Assembly (NCBI GenBank): GCA_964522605.1
Contig: CAZFWV010000089.1
Location: 1-21,571 of the forward strand
DNA from: CAVZLD01 sp964522605
GTDB taxonomy: Bacteria > Planctomycetota > Planctomycetia > Pirellulales > Pirellulaceae
Reading direction: 5' to 3'
Length of the DNA: 21,571 nucleotides
Shown: positions 13,759-21,571 of the stretch, piece by piece
Position numbering within the stretch: position 1 is the first letter of the stretch
Layout: every line of letters begins with the position of its first letter
Position numbers and translations under genes: made by a program
Notes under the pieces: generated by a model
What the model saw: the letters and a program-made list of their open reading frames with translations, nothing else
The model's database searches: none
What the model was told of the DNA's origin: nothing

Positions 13759-14730
13759 GTGAAATCCAAACGCATTCTGTCATCATTGCCAACTGTCCTG
13801 GCTTTGCTGCTGGCGATCTCGCTGAGCGCGACCGTGCGTGCGGGCGAGTCGGTCCACGAGTTGACCGTGGACTGTTGTGCGCCGGACATCTGGCTGATTA
13901 ACACACGTTGCCTGCCCTGCCCGAGGAATCAGTGCAACTGTTCCGCCGAACCGCGTTATGACCAACTGGTGGATGGTCGCTGGGTGAGGTCGTCCGCCGA
14001 CGCGTTTCTCACGACAACGGCATCGGCACAGCCGCTGGTTTTCTACGTTCATGGAAACCGGATGGCACCTCAGGACGCGATCGAGCAGGGAATGAAGGTC
14101 TATCGACGCATCGCGTGTGAGGGGACGTCACTACGATTTGTCCTCTGGTCCTGGCCCAGTGACCGGGTTCATGGTGCGGTCCGCGACGCGCAGTTGAAGG
14201 CCGCGAGATCGGATGGCGAGAGTTACTACCTGGCGTGCCTACTGAATCGCCTGCCAGCGGGTACGCCCGTGCATCTGATCGGGTATAGCTTCGGAGCCCG
14301 AACGGTTACCGGAAGCCTCCATCTGCTCGCCGGCGGTACTTGTTGCGGCAATCTCCTCTCCCCGAGTTCCGACCACCAGGCACGAGTTCGTCCCGGAGTC
14401 ACGCTCCTGGCCGCAGCGATGCCCAACGGTTGGATGTCACCCGCGGGCAAGCATGGTCTGGCATGGCTGGCAACTGACAAAGTGGTCTCGTTCTATAATC
14501 CGAAAGACCCGGTTTTGAAACTGTATCAATTGACGGAGCAGAACGGGAATCCCACGGCTCTCGGACGCAGTGGAATCTCGCTGAATTGTCTGGGTCCTTA
14601 CGGTGATCAGATGCAACAATATCGCGTGGACCGGGTGGTTGGCTGCAGTCATGACCTGGACCGCTACCTTGGTTCACCCTGCATCATGAACTCTGTGCGA
14701 AAGAACGTCCTTGGGCAAGAGACGCCTTGA
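13759..14730 (+). CDS. Secreted alpha/beta hydrolase
   Basis: 323 residues from a GTG start at 13759. A signal peptide spans ~1-28 (KSKR, then a hydrophobic Leu/Ala stretch, SATVRA-GES). A Cys-rich segment follows (C39, C40, C51, C54, C59, C61). The hydrolase core begins with the oxyanion strand LVFYVHGN (93-100). The nucleophile elbow is GYSFGA at 175-180 with Ser177. D250 (YNPKDPVL) and H298 (GCSHDLDRY) are good candidates for the rest of the triad. The pattern resembles DUF900-like or lipase-type hydrolases acting on an unknown ester or amide outside the cytoplasm. The GTG start is supported by the signal peptide beginning at once; an aminotransferase gene follows 39 bases later. Confidence 0.75.
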   Translation: MKSKRILSSLPTVLALLLAISLSATVRAGESVHELTVDCCAPDIWLINTRCLPCPRNQCNCSAEPRYDQLVDGRWVRSSADAFLTTTASAQPLVFYVHGNRMAPQDAIEQGMKVYRRIACEGTSLRFVLWSWPSDRVHGAVRDAQLKAARSDGESYYLACLLNRLPAGTPVHLIGYSFGARTVTGSLHLLAGGTCCGNLLSPSSDHQARVRPGVTLLAAAMPNGWMSPAGKHGLAWLATDKVVSFYNPKDPVLKLYQLTEQNGNPTALGRSGISLNCLGPYGDQMQQYRVDRVVGCSHDLDRYLGSPCIMNSVRKNVLGQETP

Positions 14731-14769
14731 GGGCGGATCGACTGCAGACCATTCGTTCATTGGGCTGCC

Positions 14770-15681
14770 ATGCAACCGATCGCATATGTGAACGGACGAT
14801 ATCTGGCGTCTGACGAATTGCGTCTGCCCGTCTCCGACTCCGGGTTCATTCTCGGCGTCACGATTGCGGAACAATTGAGGACCTTCGGGGGTCGATCATT
14901 TCACGTTTCGGCGCATCTGCAGCGACTGCGAAGGGGGCTGCAGACGGTCGGCATTCCGGAAGTCATCGACCGCGTTGACTTTGTCGCAATCCTGGAGCAT
15001 GTCGTCGGACATAACCGGGATTTGATCGATTCTGCCGACGATCTCGGGATCACACTGTTTGTTACACCGGGACCGTATCCCACGTACGCTCCGACCACCA
15101 CCCCGGAGCCAACGGTCGCCGTTCACACGTATCCACTTCCCTTTCGCCTGTGGTCCGAAAAATACCTGAGCGGCCAGTCGCTCAGGATCGTCGATGTGCA
15201 GCAGGTTTCGCCTCGGTCTTGGCCGCCGGCGATCAAGTGTCGCAGTCGAATGCATTATTATTTGGCAGATCGACAGGCTCGGGCCCAAGATCCGCAAGCC
15301 ACCGCTGTGCTGTTGGACGAGTCGGGCTGTGTTTCTGAGACGCCGATTGCCAATCTCGTGGCTTGTTTCGCTGGCGTCGGGCTCGTCTCGCCTCCTCGGG
15401 AGAAGATCCTGCCGGGGATCACCCTGCAGGTGACAGAGGAACTGGCTCGCAGCGCAGGATTACCGTTCGAGTACCGAGATCTGCAGGTCGAGGATTTGCT
15501 GTCCGCGGACGAGATCTTGTTGACTAGTACTCCGTATTGCCTGCTTGCTGCCACCCACATCAACTCGCAACCGGTCGGCACGGGCGAGCCAGGTCCGATC
15601 TACCAGATGCTGCTACGAGAATGGAGTGAGATGGTCGGATTCGATCTTGTCGAGCAAGCTTCGCGCTTTGCAAATCGTTAA
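14770..15681 (+). CDS. Class IV aminotransferase (PLP-dependent)
   Basis: 303 residues, full length for fold-type IV PLP enzymes (branched-chain aminotransferase, D-amino acid aminotransferase, aminodeoxychorismate lyase). Family marks: YVNGRYLASDELRLPVSDSGFILG (start of the fold, residues 6-29), AHLQRLRRGL (48-57), the PLP lysine K156 in IKCRSRMHYYLADRQA, and E190 in the SETPIANL cofactor loop, followed by SPPREKILPGIT. The start at ATG 14770 fits the family N-terminus. It is cytoplasmic, with no signal peptide. The sequence does not discriminate between amino acid transamination and aminodeoxychorismate lyase. Its stop overlaps the opposing EF-hand gene's stop by three bases. Confidence 0.85.
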   Translation: MQPIAYVNGRYLASDELRLPVSDSGFILGVTIAEQLRTFGGRSFHVSAHLQRLRRGLQTVGIPEVIDRVDFVAILEHVVGHNRDLIDSADDLGITLFVTPGPYPTYAPTTTPEPTVAVHTYPLPFRLWSEKYLSGQSLRIVDVQQVSPRSWPPAIKCRSRMHYYLADRQARAQDPQATAVLLDESGCVSETPIANLVACFAGVGLVSPPREKILPGITLQVTEELARSAGLPFEYRDLQVEDLLSADEILLTSTPYCLLAATHINSQPVGTGEPGPIYQMLLREWSEMVGFDLVEQASRFANR

Positions 15682-16709
15682 CGGCCAGTTTTGGCCTTCG
15701 TGTATTCGCGCGGCGTGATCAGACCATCATTGTCCAAGTCCAGTTGCGTAAACTCGCGCATCCGGTCCAGAGTCCAGGCGGACGAAAACTCCGACATCGC
15801 TACCTGCCCATCTCCGTCGCGGTCTTTCTGAAGAAACCAGTCGAGTAATTCGCGCGGTAGGATTTCGGCAATTCGTTCTGTGGCGGTCGTGAAGCGGGGG
15901 CTGGATCGCGAAGTGCGGTTGCCGTCGGCAGGGCGGGGTTCAGCCGTCGAGGCCGCTGCTCGGGGTTGGCTCGTGATCCGGTTGCTGCGACCATAAGCCG
16001 AAAGTTGCACGGCTAATTCATCGACAGTCAGGATTCCGTCCTTGTTTGTGTCCGACCGAGCGGGATCTCCCCGCATTCGACTCCATTCCTCCTTCTCCAG
16101 CATTCCATTCCGGTTGCGATCGTATCGACGCAACAGAGCTTCCGCGTAGCGTCGGACACGATCGTCCGGCTTCGGGCGATCTGGTTGTTGTCCGTCCGTG
16201 GGTTCCTTTGACGGGGCGCCGTCCGATTGCTTCGACTCCTGCGACGGAGAGGTCGATGGGGTCGACGGACCACGATTGCCGAAACCTCTCGTCGTCGCTC
16301 CTTCTCGTTCGCTGCCAAAGCCGGGTGGGCCGATCCGCTCCTGTTCAACCGGCTTCGGGCCATCGTCGCCCGGTGCTTCCGCATTCGAATCGGCACCCTC
16401 GGATGATCTGTCGGGGGCTCGATCAGCGGACTGTCGGTCGGCCGTCGACGATTGTCGTCGCAAGAGCTGACTAACGCGCTCCAGCGGAAGACCGTCCTCG
16501 AGCTTCAGCCCCGCCTCTCGCGAGATTCGTTCGATGGTCGGCCGTGCCCGGGCGGGGACTTCCGCGCTGGTCAGCACGCCGTCGCGATTCGTGTCCCACC
16601 GCTGAATCAACTCGATCGCCACCTCCTCCCGCGGCCGCTGGGCCCAAGAGTGGGTCCCGAAGCCGATCAGGCTGTAGGCGGCAATCGCCAGACATGTGTT
16701 TCGCCACAT
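15678..16709 (-). CDS. Secreted protein with five EF-hand loops
   Basis: 343 residues. A signal peptide covers ~1-23 (LAIAAYSLIGFGTHSWAQ). Five 12-residue EF-hand loops match D-x-(D/N)-x-(D/N)-G-x-(I/L/V)-x3-E: 39-50 (DTNRDGVLTSAE), 197-208 (DRNRNGMLEKEE), 220-231 (DTNKDGILTVDE), 296-307 (DRDGDGQVAMSE) and 324-335 (DLDNDGLITPRE). Long low-complexity Ser/Pro/Gly-rich stretches separate the first loop from the second and the third from the fourth. Secreted EF-hand proteins are frequent in planctomycetes and bind calcium outside the cytoplasm; no catalytic domain is seen. Monocistronic, convergent with the aminotransferase gene. Confidence 0.85.
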   Translation of the reverse strand: MWRNTCLAIAAYSLIGFGTHSWAQRPREEVAIELIQRWDTNRDGVLTSAEVPARARPTIERISREAGLKLEDGLPLERVSQLLRRQSSTADRQSADRAPDRSSEGADSNAEAPGDDGPKPVEQERIGPPGFGSEREGATTRGFGNRGPSTPSTSPSQESKQSDGAPSKEPTDGQQPDRPKPDDRVRRYAEALLRRYDRNRNGMLEKEEWSRMRGDPARSDTNKDGILTVDELAVQLSAYGRSNRITSQPRAAASTAEPRPADGNRTSRSSPRFTTATERIAEILPRELLDWFLQKDRDGDGQVAMSEFSSAWTLDRMREFTQLDLDNDGLITPREYTKAKTGR

Positions 16710-17149
16710 CCCATCGATCCACCCCCGGAGTGGGGCGGCTCCCTGCAGTTATTCTAGCTACTACAGAGATCGATGGCGACTCGTTACACGTTTGCCTCGT
16801 GCGTTGACCACCCCACGGAGGCCGGTGATAATCAGGGGAGGTATGTACGACTGCCGTAATCGCGGGTCTTCTATTCTGGGCTCTCGGTGACAGCATTGGT
16901 TGGAGATCGCGCAATCTGAGCACGATGCCGAAGCCACCTGGAAACTGAGCGACGTGGTGGCAAGCTGGGTAATTCATCCAGGAGCCGGCCACGACGAACC
17001 GCCGAGTCGCTCGGCGAAACCTCGCTGGCTCGCCTGGGTTTATTAACTTGGCAGGGATCGCCTTCCTCGCGTTTTGACCATCGCGTCAGTCAACTTCTCT
17101 TGTCACGGCCGAAGGAGAGGCCAGGAGACGGGACGGAGTCTCAGCGAAA
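16710..17149. other. Divergent intergenic region before the gsp operon
   Basis: 440 bases that should carry promoters for the EF-hand gene (minus) and the secretion operon (plus). A perfect 6-bp hairpin, GCCGAG-TCG-CTCGGC, lies at 17001-17015. A TTGACC hexamer occurs downstream without a clear -10. A very short frame after GGGGAGGT near 16835 is too short to support. No gene is seen. Confidence 0.4.
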
Positions 17150-17860
17150 ATGTCCTACGGCGTGCGCATGATGTATTGGATGACCTGGGCTCTGTTGGCC
17201 AATGGACTGCTGCCGGCAGCCACCCAGGCTCCTCCGGGCAGTGATGGTCCGGGAGCGGCATATGTCGAGGGATTTGCGCTTTTATTTCGTCCGGTGGTCC
17301 GCGAAGAACTGAGAATCGAGGAGGAGCAGGAGCAGCAGCTGCGACAATTGGGGGATGACCTCCGCAACCAGTGGCAGATCATGTGGCGGGAAGTCCAGCA
17401 GTTACCGTTGGAGCAACGTTGGCAGACCATGCGGCAACGCATCGTGCAGCAGCGACAGCAGATTGATCAGCAGGTCCGCCAGATCCTGCAGGATGACCAA
17501 TTGACTCGACTGAAACAAGTTCAGCTGCAGGTTCAGATGCAGCAGCGAGGAATGACAGAGATTCTGACTTCGCCCGAGATTCGTCAAGCTTTAGGCCTGA
17601 CGGACGAACAGACCGTCGAGTTTCGCCAGGTTGTGTATCAGGCGGAGCAGGAAATGCAGCAGCAAATCCGTGCGGCGGAGCAGCAGGCACGTGAGAAGAT
17701 CGTGAGTGTTTTAAACCCGCAACAGCGGTCGAAATGGCAGGAGTTGGTGGGGACCCCGTTCGAACCGGGTGGTCTCGAACGGGATGAATTGAATCGTATT
17801 TTTGGCTCGGATACACCCGGGCAGCCCGATCCCACATTGCGACGTCCGCGTAGCCGGTGA
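17150..17860 (+). CDS. Gln-rich coiled-coil secreted protein, Spy/CpxP-like
   Basis: 236 residues. An N-terminal hydrophobic stretch (MMYWMTWALLANGLLPAATQA) is a probable signal peptide. A long Gln/Glu/Arg-rich helical part then runs ~50-190. It has two copies of a Spy-like pattern: REELRIEEEQEQQLRQLGDDLR, and QALGLTDEQ followed by KIVSVLNPQQRSKWQELVGTPF. In planctomycetes the L(T/N)P-(E/Q)-Q-R-x-K-W motif is common in periplasmic Spy-like proteins, which may act as chaperones. The last bases overlap an in-frame GTG of the gspE frame (GTGA), so the two genes are probably translationally coupled. Alternative starts at internal ATGs (17168, 17171, 17180) exist. The role in secretion is inference. 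Confidence 0.75.
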   Translation: MSYGVRMMYWMTWALLANGLLPAATQAPPGSDGPGAAYVEGFALLFRPVVREELRIEEEQEQQLRQLGDDLRNQWQIMWREVQQLPLEQRWQTMRQRIVQQRQQIDQQVRQILQDDQLTRLKQVQLQVQMQQRGMTEILTSPEIRQALGLTDEQTVEFRQVVYQAEQEMQQQIRAAEQQAREKIVSVLNPQQRSKWQELVGTPFEPGGLERDELNRIFGSDTPGQPDPTLRRPRSR

Positions 17861-17892
17861 ACTTGGGGATCGGCGGGGAATGGTTGTTTGTC

Positions 17893-19590
17893 ATGGAAGC
17901 AGGTGAAATCCTTTTACGTCGAGGTCTCTTGAGCGAGCAGCAGTTGCGCGTCTCGCGCGAAGCGCAATCGAACGGGTCCAGCACGATCGACAAGGCGGTT
18001 GAGATGGGGTTCGTCAGCGAGGAGAACGCGTTGCGCGCTTTGGGAGAGGAAGTGGGGATTGATTACGTTGACCTGAACGAGGCTCAGATCGATCTCTCCC
18101 TGCTGTCGAGCTTCCCGCAGCGATTGATCTACCGAGATACGTTGTTTCCGCTGCGTCGGGAGAACGGCAGCCTGTATGTTGCCACGAGTGACCCGTTCGA
18201 TCTTTACCCGCTGGACGAGGTCGGTGCGGCAACCGGGTTGTCGGTGATTCCCGTCCTGGCGCCTCGGCAGGATATTGCCAAGCTGATCAAGACGCATCTG
18301 GGCGTCGGTGGCGAGACGATCGATGGTCTGCTGAAGCAAACGTCCGACGATGCGGTCGAGTTGCTCGATGAGATCGAAACCGACGGCTCGGAGTTGTCCG
18401 AGATGGCGCAGGAGGCGTCCGTCGTCCGTCTTGTGAATGAGATTCTGCTGGAAGCGATTGAATCTCGCGCGAGTGACGTGCACATCGAGTCGCAAGTGCA
18501 TGGACTTGTCATTCGTTATCGAATTGACGGGATGCTTCAGCCGCAACCGGTACCCCAAGAAATCAATCGGTTTCAGGCGGCAATCATCAGCCGGTTGAAG
18601 ATCATGGCGCGGTTGAACATTGCCGAAAAACGCCTGCCCCAGGATGGGCGGATTAAGCTGCGTGTGGCGGGGCGCGATGTGGACGTTCGTGTGTCAGTGA
18701 TTCCGATGATTCACGGCGAAGGGATCGTCTTGCGGATCCTGGACAAGGGCGCGATGGCTTTCGAGTTGCGGAAGTTAGGCATGACCGCGCGGGATTATGC
18801 CACCTTCGGCGAGTTGATTCGCCTACCCCACGGGATCATCCTGGTTACCGGTCCCACCGGTTCGGGTAAAACCACGACGCTCTACAGCGCATTGCTGGAA
18901 ATCAAGAGTCCCGCCACCAAGATCATTACCACCGAGGATCCGGTCGAGTATCAACTGGACGGGATTAATCAGATTCAGGTGCATCCGCAAATTGGCCTGA
19001 CGTTCGCCAAGTCGCTGCGGTCGATTCTGCGACATGACCCGGATGTCGTGCTGATCGGTGAAATCCGCGACCTGGAAACCGCGGAAAACGCCATTCAGGC
19101 GTCGCTGACCGGTCACTTGGTGTTTAGCACGCTCCATACGAACGACGCCTCGGGTGCCTTTACGCGGCTGATCGACATGGGCGTCGAACCATTCCTGGTC
19201 GCCAGCACGGTCGAGGCGATCATGGCGCAGCGGCTCGTCCGTACGCTGTGTCCGGATTGCTGCACATCGTACAAGCCGCAACAGGACGAATTGCCGAAAG
19301 ATTTTCCCTATGAAGATCTGCAGGCGAACGGTGGCGAGTTGATGCGGCCCAACGGTTGCCGAAGCTGCCGACACGCCGGCTACCTGGGACGGGTCGGGAT
19401 TTATGAGTTGCTCGTGAGCACCGAACGGGTGCGGAACCTGGCGCACGAGCGGGCCAGCACGTGGGACATCCGAAGGGCCGCTTTGGAAGAGGGGATGTTG
19501 ACGTTGCGGCAGGACGGCTGGCAAAAAGTCCTGGAAGGACGCACCTCGGTGGAAGAAGTTGTTCGTGTAACCAAGTCGGATCGTCTGTAG
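17893..19590 (+). CDS. gspE: Type II secretion / type IV pilus assembly ATPase GspE (PilB family)
   Basis: 565 residues from ATG 17893. It hydrolyses ATP at the inner membrane to drive pseudopilus assembly. An N-terminal MshEN/T2SSE_N domain (~1-150; GEILLRRGLLSEQQL, ALGEEVGIDYVDL) is followed by the ATPase. Visible motifs: ASDVHIE, Walker A GPTGSGKTT at 320-328 (K326), ITTEDPVEYQLDG (Asp box), Walker B DVVLIGEIRD at 384-393 (E390), His box LTGHLVFSTLHTND, and a zinc-type tetracysteine CPDC (453-456) with CRSC (489-492), followed by HAGYLGRVGIYELL. A GTG at 17857 overlapping the previous stop would add 12 residues; the family N-terminus favours 17893. gspF follows after 42 bases. Confidence 0.95.
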   Translation: MEAGEILLRRGLLSEQQLRVSREAQSNGSSTIDKAVEMGFVSEENALRALGEEVGIDYVDLNEAQIDLSLLSSFPQRLIYRDTLFPLRRENGSLYVATSDPFDLYPLDEVGAATGLSVIPVLAPRQDIAKLIKTHLGVGGETIDGLLKQTSDDAVELLDEIETDGSELSEMAQEASVVRLVNEILLEAIESRASDVHIESQVHGLVIRYRIDGMLQPQPVPQEINRFQAAIISRLKIMARLNIAEKRLPQDGRIKLRVAGRDVDVRVSVIPMIHGEGIVLRILDKGAMAFELRKLGMTARDYATFGELIRLPHGIILVTGPTGSGKTTTLYSALLEIKSPATKIITTEDPVEYQLDGINQIQVHPQIGLTFAKSLRSILRHDPDVVLIGEIRDLETAENAIQASLTGHLVFSTLHTNDASGAFTRLIDMGVEPFLVASTVEAIMAQRLVRTLCPDCCTSYKPQQDELPKDFPYEDLQANGGELMRPNGCRSCRHAGYLGRVGIYELLVSTERVRNLAHERASTWDIRRAALEEGMLTLRQDGWQKVLEGRTSVEEVVRVTKSDRL

Positions 19591-19632
19591 ACCTGATGCT
19601 CTTTATTGTGACTCGCCCTGCGCGATCGTTCC

Positions 19633-20835
19633 ATGCCTGATTTTGCCTATATCGCTCGTGATTTACAGGGAAAGCGTGTGAAGGGAACCGTCGCGGCCGC
19701 CAGCGCGCGCGAAGCGGTCTCGCTACTCTCCGGCCAGGCTCTGTTTCCCGTCGAAGTCACCGAAGATCAGCCCATCCCGGCATGGCGCCGCGGCCGGCGA
19801 ATCAGCGGTCAGGCGATGGCCGTCATCTACGCCCAGCTCTCGGGCCTCCTGCGTAGCGGCGTACCCTTGCTTCGATCATTGCAGGTCCTGCAGACCCAGA
19901 CCTCGAACATGTCGCTGCGTCAGACGCTGGAGGATGTTCACGATCGCGTGGAGGACGGGGCGACGCTGGCCGAGGCGATGCGACATCATCCACAGGCCTT
20001 CAATGAGCTGGCGGTCAGTATGGTGCGAGCCGGTGGGGAAGGTGGCTTTCTGGAAGATGCGTTGGAGCGGATCGCTCAATTCACCGAACAACAGGAGGAC
20101 TTAAAGAGTCGGACACTCGGCGCTCTCGCCTACCCCATGTTCCTGGGGGTTGTTGGCACGTTGGTTGTGTTCGGTCTGCTCGTGTTCTTCGTGCCGAATT
20201 TCGGGCAGATCTTTGACGATCTGCGCGAGGCGGGGCAGTTGCCGGCGATCACGAGTGGTTTGATGTGGCTGAGCGATTCGTTGCAGCGATACGGGCTGTT
20301 TCTTTTGCTCGGTCTGGGATTGCTGGGAACTTTCGTGCGGTCCCGCTTGACGACGGATCGCGGGCGACGTTGGGCCGACTACTACCGGCTGCGCATTCCC
20401 CTGTTGGGCAGTATCCATCGCAATCTGGCGGTTGCACGCTTCTGCCGTGTGCTGGGCACGCTGCTGCATAACGGGGTGCCGATTCTGAAATCCCTGGAAA
20501 TCAGTCGTGACGCGGCCGGAAATCGAATTCTGTCCGAGGCTGTTGAAGAAGCTTCAGAAAACATCTCAGCGGGCGATTCCCTCGCGAAACCGTTGGCTGC
20601 CTCCGGCCATTTTCCTGGCACCGTGGTGGAGATGATTGCGGTGGCGGAGGAATCCAATACGCTCGACCGCGTTCTGGTCGAGATTGCTGATGGATTAGAA
20701 CGGCGGACGGCGCGTCGCCTGGATCTGGCAGTCCGTCTGCTGGAGCCGGTGATGTTGTTGATCCTGGCTGCGATCGTACTGTTCGTGGTCATTGCCTTGC
20801 TGTTACCGATCTTCAAGATGACAACTACCATTTAG
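19633..20835 (+). CDS. gspF: Type II secretion inner-membrane platform protein GspF
   Basis: 400 residues, the usual family length. Two repeated GspF domains are seen: ~60-185 (QLSGLLRSGVPLLRSL, MVRAGGEGGFLEDAL) and ~262-385 (VLGTLLHNGVPILKSL, MIAVAEESNTLDRVL). Three membrane segments lie at ~168-188, ~217-235 and ~370-395. The N-terminal FAYIARDLQGKRVKG is typical of this family. GspF is the platform that GspE contacts when pseudopilins are inserted. The start at ATG 19633 matches the conserved N-terminus. Middle gene of the operon, 33 bases before gspG. Confidence 0.95.
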   Translation: MPDFAYIARDLQGKRVKGTVAAASAREAVSLLSGQALFPVEVTEDQPIPAWRRGRRISGQAMAVIYAQLSGLLRSGVPLLRSLQVLQTQTSNMSLRQTLEDVHDRVEDGATLAEAMRHHPQAFNELAVSMVRAGGEGGFLEDALERIAQFTEQQEDLKSRTLGALAYPMFLGVVGTLVVFGLLVFFVPNFGQIFDDLREAGQLPAITSGLMWLSDSLQRYGLFLLLGLGLLGTFVRSRLTTDRGRRWADYYRLRIPLLGSIHRNLAVARFCRVLGTLLHNGVPILKSLEISRDAAGNRILSEAVEEASENISAGDSLAKPLAASGHFPGTVVEMIAVAEESNTLDRVLVEIADGLERRTARRLDLAVRLLEPVMLLILAAIVLFVVIALLLPIFKMTTTI

Positions 20836-20855
20836 CCGCGTACTTTCACGCAAAT

Positions 20856-20860
20856 AGGAG
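20856..20860 (+). promoter_or_regulatory. Ribosome binding site AGGAG before gspG
   Basis: AGGAG is followed by eight bases and ATG at 20869. An out-of-frame ATG lies between them. The stronger SD may raise synthesis of the major pseudopilin over the other operon genes. Confidence 0.6.
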
Positions 20861-20868
20861 TATGAACC

Positions 20869-21294
20869 ATGGATCGATGTCGACGCCGACGCCCCGCCCG
20901 GGGAGGCTTTACCCTCATGGAAGTCTTGCTGGTCCTCGTGATCCTCGTGATCCTCGGATCGATGGCGGGCGTGTTCATTCGCGGCGCGCAGCGAAAGGCT
21001 CGAGCCGATGCTGCCCGTTCGCAGATCGGGATTTTTGAGAACGCTGTCAAGATGTACGAGTTGAATGCCCAGTTTTATCCGAGTACGGCAGAGGGGCTCG
21101 CGGTCCTGCGAACTCCGCCGACCGGTGCCACAGCGGAGACGTGGGCCGGCCCCTATTTGGACCGAGAGGTACCGCCGGATCCCTGGGGGAATCCGTACCA
21201 GTATGAATTGATCGACCAGGACACGTACCGTATCTGGTCGATGGGGCCGGATGGAATCGATGGATCCGAAGACGACATTAGTAGTCAGTACTGA
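20869..21294 (+). CDS. gspG: Major pseudopilin GspG
   Basis: 141 residues. A basic leader (RCRRRRPARG) ends at a prepilin peptidase site, G13 | F14 TLMEV with the conserved Glu at +5 (E18), followed by the hydrophobic pilin helix. The C-terminal T2SG pattern is clear: FYPSTAEGLAVL, DPWGNPYQY, and YRIWSMGPDGIDGSEDDI, whose Asp-rich loop matches the calcium site of GspG proteins. GspG polymerises into the pseudopilus. A good SD (20856-20860) supports the start. Confidence 0.95.
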   Translation: MDRCRRRRPARGGFTLMEVLLVLVILVILGSMAGVFIRGAQRKARADAARSQIGIFENAVKMYELNAQFYPSTAEGLAVLRTPPTGATAETWAGPYLDREVPPDPWGNPYQYELIDQDTYRIWSMGPDGIDGSEDDISSQY

Positions 21295-21338
21295 ACAAGA
21301 GTGTTTGCCGAGTTGGTCTCGCCGGGGATGTTATTGTG

Positions 21339-21571
21339 ATGGGGCTTGAGCGTGGAGGAATACGGCTGGGAAGGGCCGCGAATAGTCGCGGATGCACGCG
21401 GGTTGAAGTACGTCGCCTGCGTGATTCCTCCTTCCGACGCCAAGCTTTCACGCTGTTGGAACTGCTGCTGGTTCTTGCGCTGATGGTTGCCGCCCTGGCG
21501 GTGGCGTTGCCCAATTTGCGAGGTTCGTTCAGCGACCAGCGTTTGCAGAAGGCGGCGGAACAGATTCGGGC
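21339..21571 (+). CDS. Pseudopilin, GspH-like (partial, runs off the window)
   Basis: 77 complete codons from ATG 21339 to the edge; a GTG at 21336 is also in frame. A long basic leader leads to QA36 | FTLLELLLVLALMVAALAVALP, a prepilin motif with Glu at +5 but Ala instead of Gly at -1. The following text (NLRGSFSDQRLQKAAEQIR) resembles the start of GspH-type minor pseudopilins. The position 44 bases after gspG fits gspH. The 3' part is outside the window, so GspI or GspJ cannot be excluded. Confidence 0.8.
   Translation, partial: MGLERGGIRLGRAANSRGCTRVEVRRLRDSSFRRQAFTLLELLLVLALMVAALAVALPNLRGSFSDQRLQKAAEQIR

Noticed and set aside
16471..16992. Minus-strand frame of 173 codons over the EF-hand gene 5' region
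   Set aside because: Out of frame with the EF-hand protein, no domain, Arg-rich; a shadow.
18823..19524. Minus-strand frame of 233 codons opposite gspE
   Set aside because: Antisense to strongly conserved ATPase motifs; a shadow.
1..21571. CRISPR array, insertion sequence, integrase or phage genes
   Set aside because: Looked for direct repeats with regular spacing, transposase or integrase motifs and terminal inverted repeats; none found.

Overview
The window looks like a chromosomal segment of a planctomycete (phylum Planctomycetota). This is inferred from the protein types seen: a DUF11-repeat surface protein with a long Pro/Ser-rich N-terminal part, secreted EF-hand proteins, Spy-like Gln-rich proteins, a Cys-rich SLBB export protein, many small secreted or lipidated proteins with no broad-family match, and scarce Shine-Dalgarno (SD) sites. 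GC content is moderately high. I see no integrase, transposase, plasmid or CRISPR signature; it reads as ordinary host chromosome, rich in cell-envelope genes.

Layout. 46-404 (minus) is a tmRNA (ssrA) with an encoded tag AEGNFALAA. 732-1598 (minus) is undecaprenyl-diphosphatase (uppP). After a 470-base spacer that may hold a 54-codon ORF and a stem-loop, 2069-2968 (plus) is a TIM-barrel protein of the sugar-phosphate isomerase/epimerase superfamily. 3365-6398 (plus) holds a TPR protein followed by a Wza-like SLBB polysaccharide-export protein. 8775-6406 (minus) is a four-repeat DUF11 protein that converges on it. 9076-9918 (plus) is a single-pass membrane protein with a C-terminal planctomycete-type beta module. 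10828-10052 (minus) is a Cys-rich secreted protein. 12741-11075 (minus) is a two-gene unit (lipoprotein plus two-helix membrane protein) preceded by two strong inverted repeats. 13456-13010 (minus) is a small lipoprotein with a TTCSPP repeat and an intrinsic terminator. 13759-14730 (plus) is a secreted alpha/beta hydrolase, 14770-15681 (plus) a class IV aminotransferase, and 16709-15678 (minus) a secreted protein with five EF-hands. 17150-21571 (plus) is a type II secretion / type IV pilus-like operon: a Gln-rich Spy-like protein, GspE, GspF, GspG and the start of a GspH-like pseudopilin cut by the window edge.

How it fits together. Most products act in the envelope: UppP recycles the lipid carrier for wall and exopolysaccharide synthesis, the SLBB/TPR pair probably takes part in polysaccharide export, and the Gsp genes build a pseudopilus that drives protein secretion. 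The remaining secreted proteins could be envelope components or secretion substrates, but nothing in the sequence proves that link. No clearly new multi-gene system is evident. The best candidates for undescribed biology are the lipoprotein/membrane-protein pair with its paired palindromes, the Cys-rich secreted protein, the TIM-barrel protein lacking the usual metal-binding glutamates, and the Spy-like gene fused into the gsp operon.
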